DNA of 7,001 nt from JANXSD01 sp038206385. GTDB taxonomy: Bacteria > Bacteroidota > Bacteroidia > AKYH767-A > OLB10. Position 1 is the stretch's first letter. Each line of letters opens with the position of its first letter. The notes below the pieces were generated by a model that did not search any database, had not been told where the DNA came from, and worked only from the letters and a program-made list of their open reading frames with translations. The position numbers were made by a program, and so were the translations under genes. Shown here piece by piece: positions 5,505 to 7,001 of the stretch. The stretch lies in the NCBI GenBank assembly GCA_038206385.1, contig JBBRAW010000141.1, positions 1 to 7,001 on the forward strand, written 5' to 3'.

Positions 5505-7001
5505 ATGAAGAGAGTTCTCTCAGTTTTCATTCTTCTCGTATTCACAATTATTTTATTTACCAATTCATTTGCGCAGGCACAGACACCTGTTAAAGTATCT
5601 TCTTCAACATTCGGAATGTTCGAAGGAAGGCAAATCGGTCCGACGGTAATGAGCGGACGTATAACCTCTATAGATGCAGTCAATAAAGATGCGCGGATAA
5701 TTTACGTTGGTGCAGCGGCGGGAGGCGTGTGGAAATCAATCACAGGCGGAACGTTATGGAAGCCCGTATTTGATAAATACACTCAGTCAATCGGCGATAT
5801 ACGAATTGACCAGAAGCACCCCGATACAATCTGGGTTGGCACGGGCGAATCGAATATGCGTAACAGCGTATCAGTCGGAGAGGGAATTTACAAATCGATG
5901 GATGGCGGCGACTCGTGGAAAAAAATGGGACTCGATGGCACGGAGCATATAAGCAAAATAATTATTGACCCAAGCAACTCGGATATAGTTTACGCTGCAG
6001 CACCGGGACCGCTATGGGGAGACAGCCCTGAGAGGGGCTTGTACAAAACAATGAATGGCGGAGCAACGTGGGATAAGGTTTTATTTGTTGATGAGAAGAC
6101 GGGATGCGCTGATGTAATGATAGACCCGAAAGACCCGAATATTGTATATGCATCGATGTGGGATTTCAGAAGAAAGCCGTGGTCGTTCAGCTCGGGAGGC
6201 GCGGGCAGCGGACTTTATAAAAGTATAGATGGCGGAGTAACGTGGAATAGAATTGATAAAGGATTTACAGACGGATTGCTGGGTAGAATAATTTTAGCAA
6301 TGTCGCCATCTGACTCAAAATTAATTTATGCAATTGCCGAGGCGAAGAATACGGCGCTGTTTAAATCGACTGACGGCGGAGATACTTGGACGAAGAAAAG
6401 TTCATCAGCGAATGTAACAGCTCGTCCGTTTTATTTTTCGGTGCTGAAGGTTGACCCGACTAACTCGAACAGATTATACAGGCCTGCGTTTAATTTATCG
6501 ATTAGTGATGATGCAGGTGAATCGTGGTTTGATGCCTCTACAGAGGGCGGTTGGGTACACTCTGATTTACATGCATTGTGGATAGACCCGAATAATTCAT
6601 CACATATGTATTTAGGTACGGACGGCGGAATGTATATGTCGTTCGATAAAGGAAATAACTGGCTCTTCTTAAATAATCTTCCGTTTGCTCAGTACTATCA
6701 CGTTACGGTTGATATGGATGACCCGTACAATGTTTACGGTGGATTGCAGGATAACGGCTCGTGGGTGGGACCATCTACTCATCCCGGCGGAGTGCGCGGT
6801 AAGGATTGGGATGCGGTGGGCTTTGGCGATGGGTTCTGGGTGCAGCCCGACCTGACGGATAAGAATTATATTTTCTGGGAATCGCAGGGCGGAAATATAA
6901 ACAGACTTAACAGAGCTACAAATGAAGTGAAGGACGTAAAGCCGCAGCCATTGAAGGGCGAAGCTAAGCTGAGATTTAATTGGAACACTCCGATATATTC
7001 T
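5505..7001 (+). CDS. Secreted VPS10/sortilin-like Asp-box beta-propeller protein, N-terminal part
   Basis: The frame is open for 499 codons from ATG 5505 to the window end, so the C-terminus is missing; relatives are often about twice this length. Residues 1-23 form a signal peptide: K2-R3, a hydrophobic core at 4-18, then S21-F-A23 as the probable cleavage site, so the protein is exported. Seven Asp-box motifs (S-x-D-x-G-x-x-W type) end at W85, W138, W189, W247, W295, W341 and W386, spaced about 45-58 residues, consistent with successive propeller blades. The 'GRQIGP..MSGRI' opening and a 'YGGLQDNGSW' segment are typical of the VPS10/'PSII stability factor-like' glycosyl-hydrolase-annotated proteins abundant in Ignavibacteria and Bacteroidota. 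The true role is unknown; extracellular binding or degradation is plausible. No Shine-Dalgarno is visible upstream. Codon use is more GC-rich than the divergent operon, suggesting native chromosome. Confidence 0.9.
   Translation, partial: MKRVLSVFILLVFTIILFTNSFAQAQTPVKVSSSTFGMFEGRQIGPTVMSGRITSIDAVNKDARIIYVGAAAGGVWKSITGGTLWKPVFDKYTQSIGDIRIDQKHPDTIWVGTGESNMRNSVSVGEGIYKSMDGGDSWKKMGLDGTEHISKIIIDPSNSDIVYAAAPGPLWGDSPERGLYKTMNGGATWDKVLFVDEKTGCADVMIDPKDPNIVYASMWDFRRKPWSFSSGGAGSGLYKSIDGGVTWNRIDKGFTDGLLGRIILAMSPSDSKLIYAIAEAKNTALFKSTDGGDTWTKKSSSANVTARPFYFSVLKVDPTNSNRLYRPAFNLSISDDAGESWFDASTEGGWVHSDLHALWIDPNNSSHMYLGTDGGMYMSFDKGNNWLFLNNLPFAQYYHVTVDMDDPYNVYGGLQDNGSWVGPSTHPGGVRGKDWDAVGFGDGFWVQPDLTDKNYIFWESQGGNINRLNRATNEVKDVKPQPLKGEAKLRFNWNTPIYS

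Noticed and set aside
5501..5683. Minus-strand open frame of 60 codons
   Set aside because: It is antisense to the signal peptide and first blade region of the secreted protein, whose plus-strand frame is continuous and family-like.
5707..5952. Plus-strand open frame of 81 codons in another frame
   Set aside because: It overlaps the secreted Asp-box protein in a different frame and shows no protein-family pattern; the repeated GGC/GGA-rich Asp-box codons create such shadows.
5962..6153. Minus-strand open frame of 63 codons
   Set aside because: It is antisense to the Asp-box gene with no start signals of its own.
1..7001. CRISPR array, tRNA or rRNA gene, transposase or integrase, toxin-antitoxin pair
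   Set aside because: No regularly spaced repeats, no cloverleaf-like or rRNA sequence, and no protein with transposase, recombinase or small toxin features was found on either strand.

Overview
The window looks like a chromosomal segment from a bacterium of the Bacteroidota/Ignavibacteria neighbourhood. The evidence is the pair of outer genes (a LolA-like lipoprotein-sorting type protein and a secreted VPS10/sortilin-like Asp-box protein, both typical of that group) and the absence of clear Shine-Dalgarno sequences. This placement is an inference from gene content. No rRNA or other taxonomic marker is present.

Layout. Bases 1-275 (+) hold the 3' end of a LolA-like gene, closed by a hairpin-plus-T-run terminator at 280-302. 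Bases 303-475 are AT-rich and non-coding, with a short repeat of the first hairpin near 433-457. A strong GAAA-loop terminator at 476-499 abuts the 3' end of the minus-strand operon. Bases 498-5331 are one tightly packed four-gene minus-strand operon. In transcription order it encodes a D12-class (Dam-like) DNA adenine methylase, a calcineurin-like metallophosphoesterase, an ORC/CDC6-like AAA+ ATPase, and a 314-residue protein of unknown family with two similar Rossmann-like halves. A good sigma70-type promoter lies at 5369-5397. Bases 5332-5504 are the divergent intergenic region. From 5505 to the window end (+) runs the first 499 codons of a secreted beta-propeller protein with seven visible Asp-box motifs.

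The four operon genes are joined by a zero-base junction (TAA then ATG) and two 4-base ATGA overlaps, so they are almost certainly co-transcribed and translationally coupled. Their composition is clearly more AT-rich than the flanking genes, which suggests horizontal acquisition as a block. A modification methylase with a candidate phosphoesterase/nuclease, an AAA+ switch protein and an uncharacterised possible sensor is the logic of a host-defence or DNA-modification cassette. It does not match the composition of the multi-gene defence systems I can recall (BREX, DISARM, Dnd/Ssp, classical restriction-modification). Defence is therefore an inference from architecture and has not been shown. 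The flanking outer genes look like ordinary chromosomal envelope/secretion genes unrelated to the operon.
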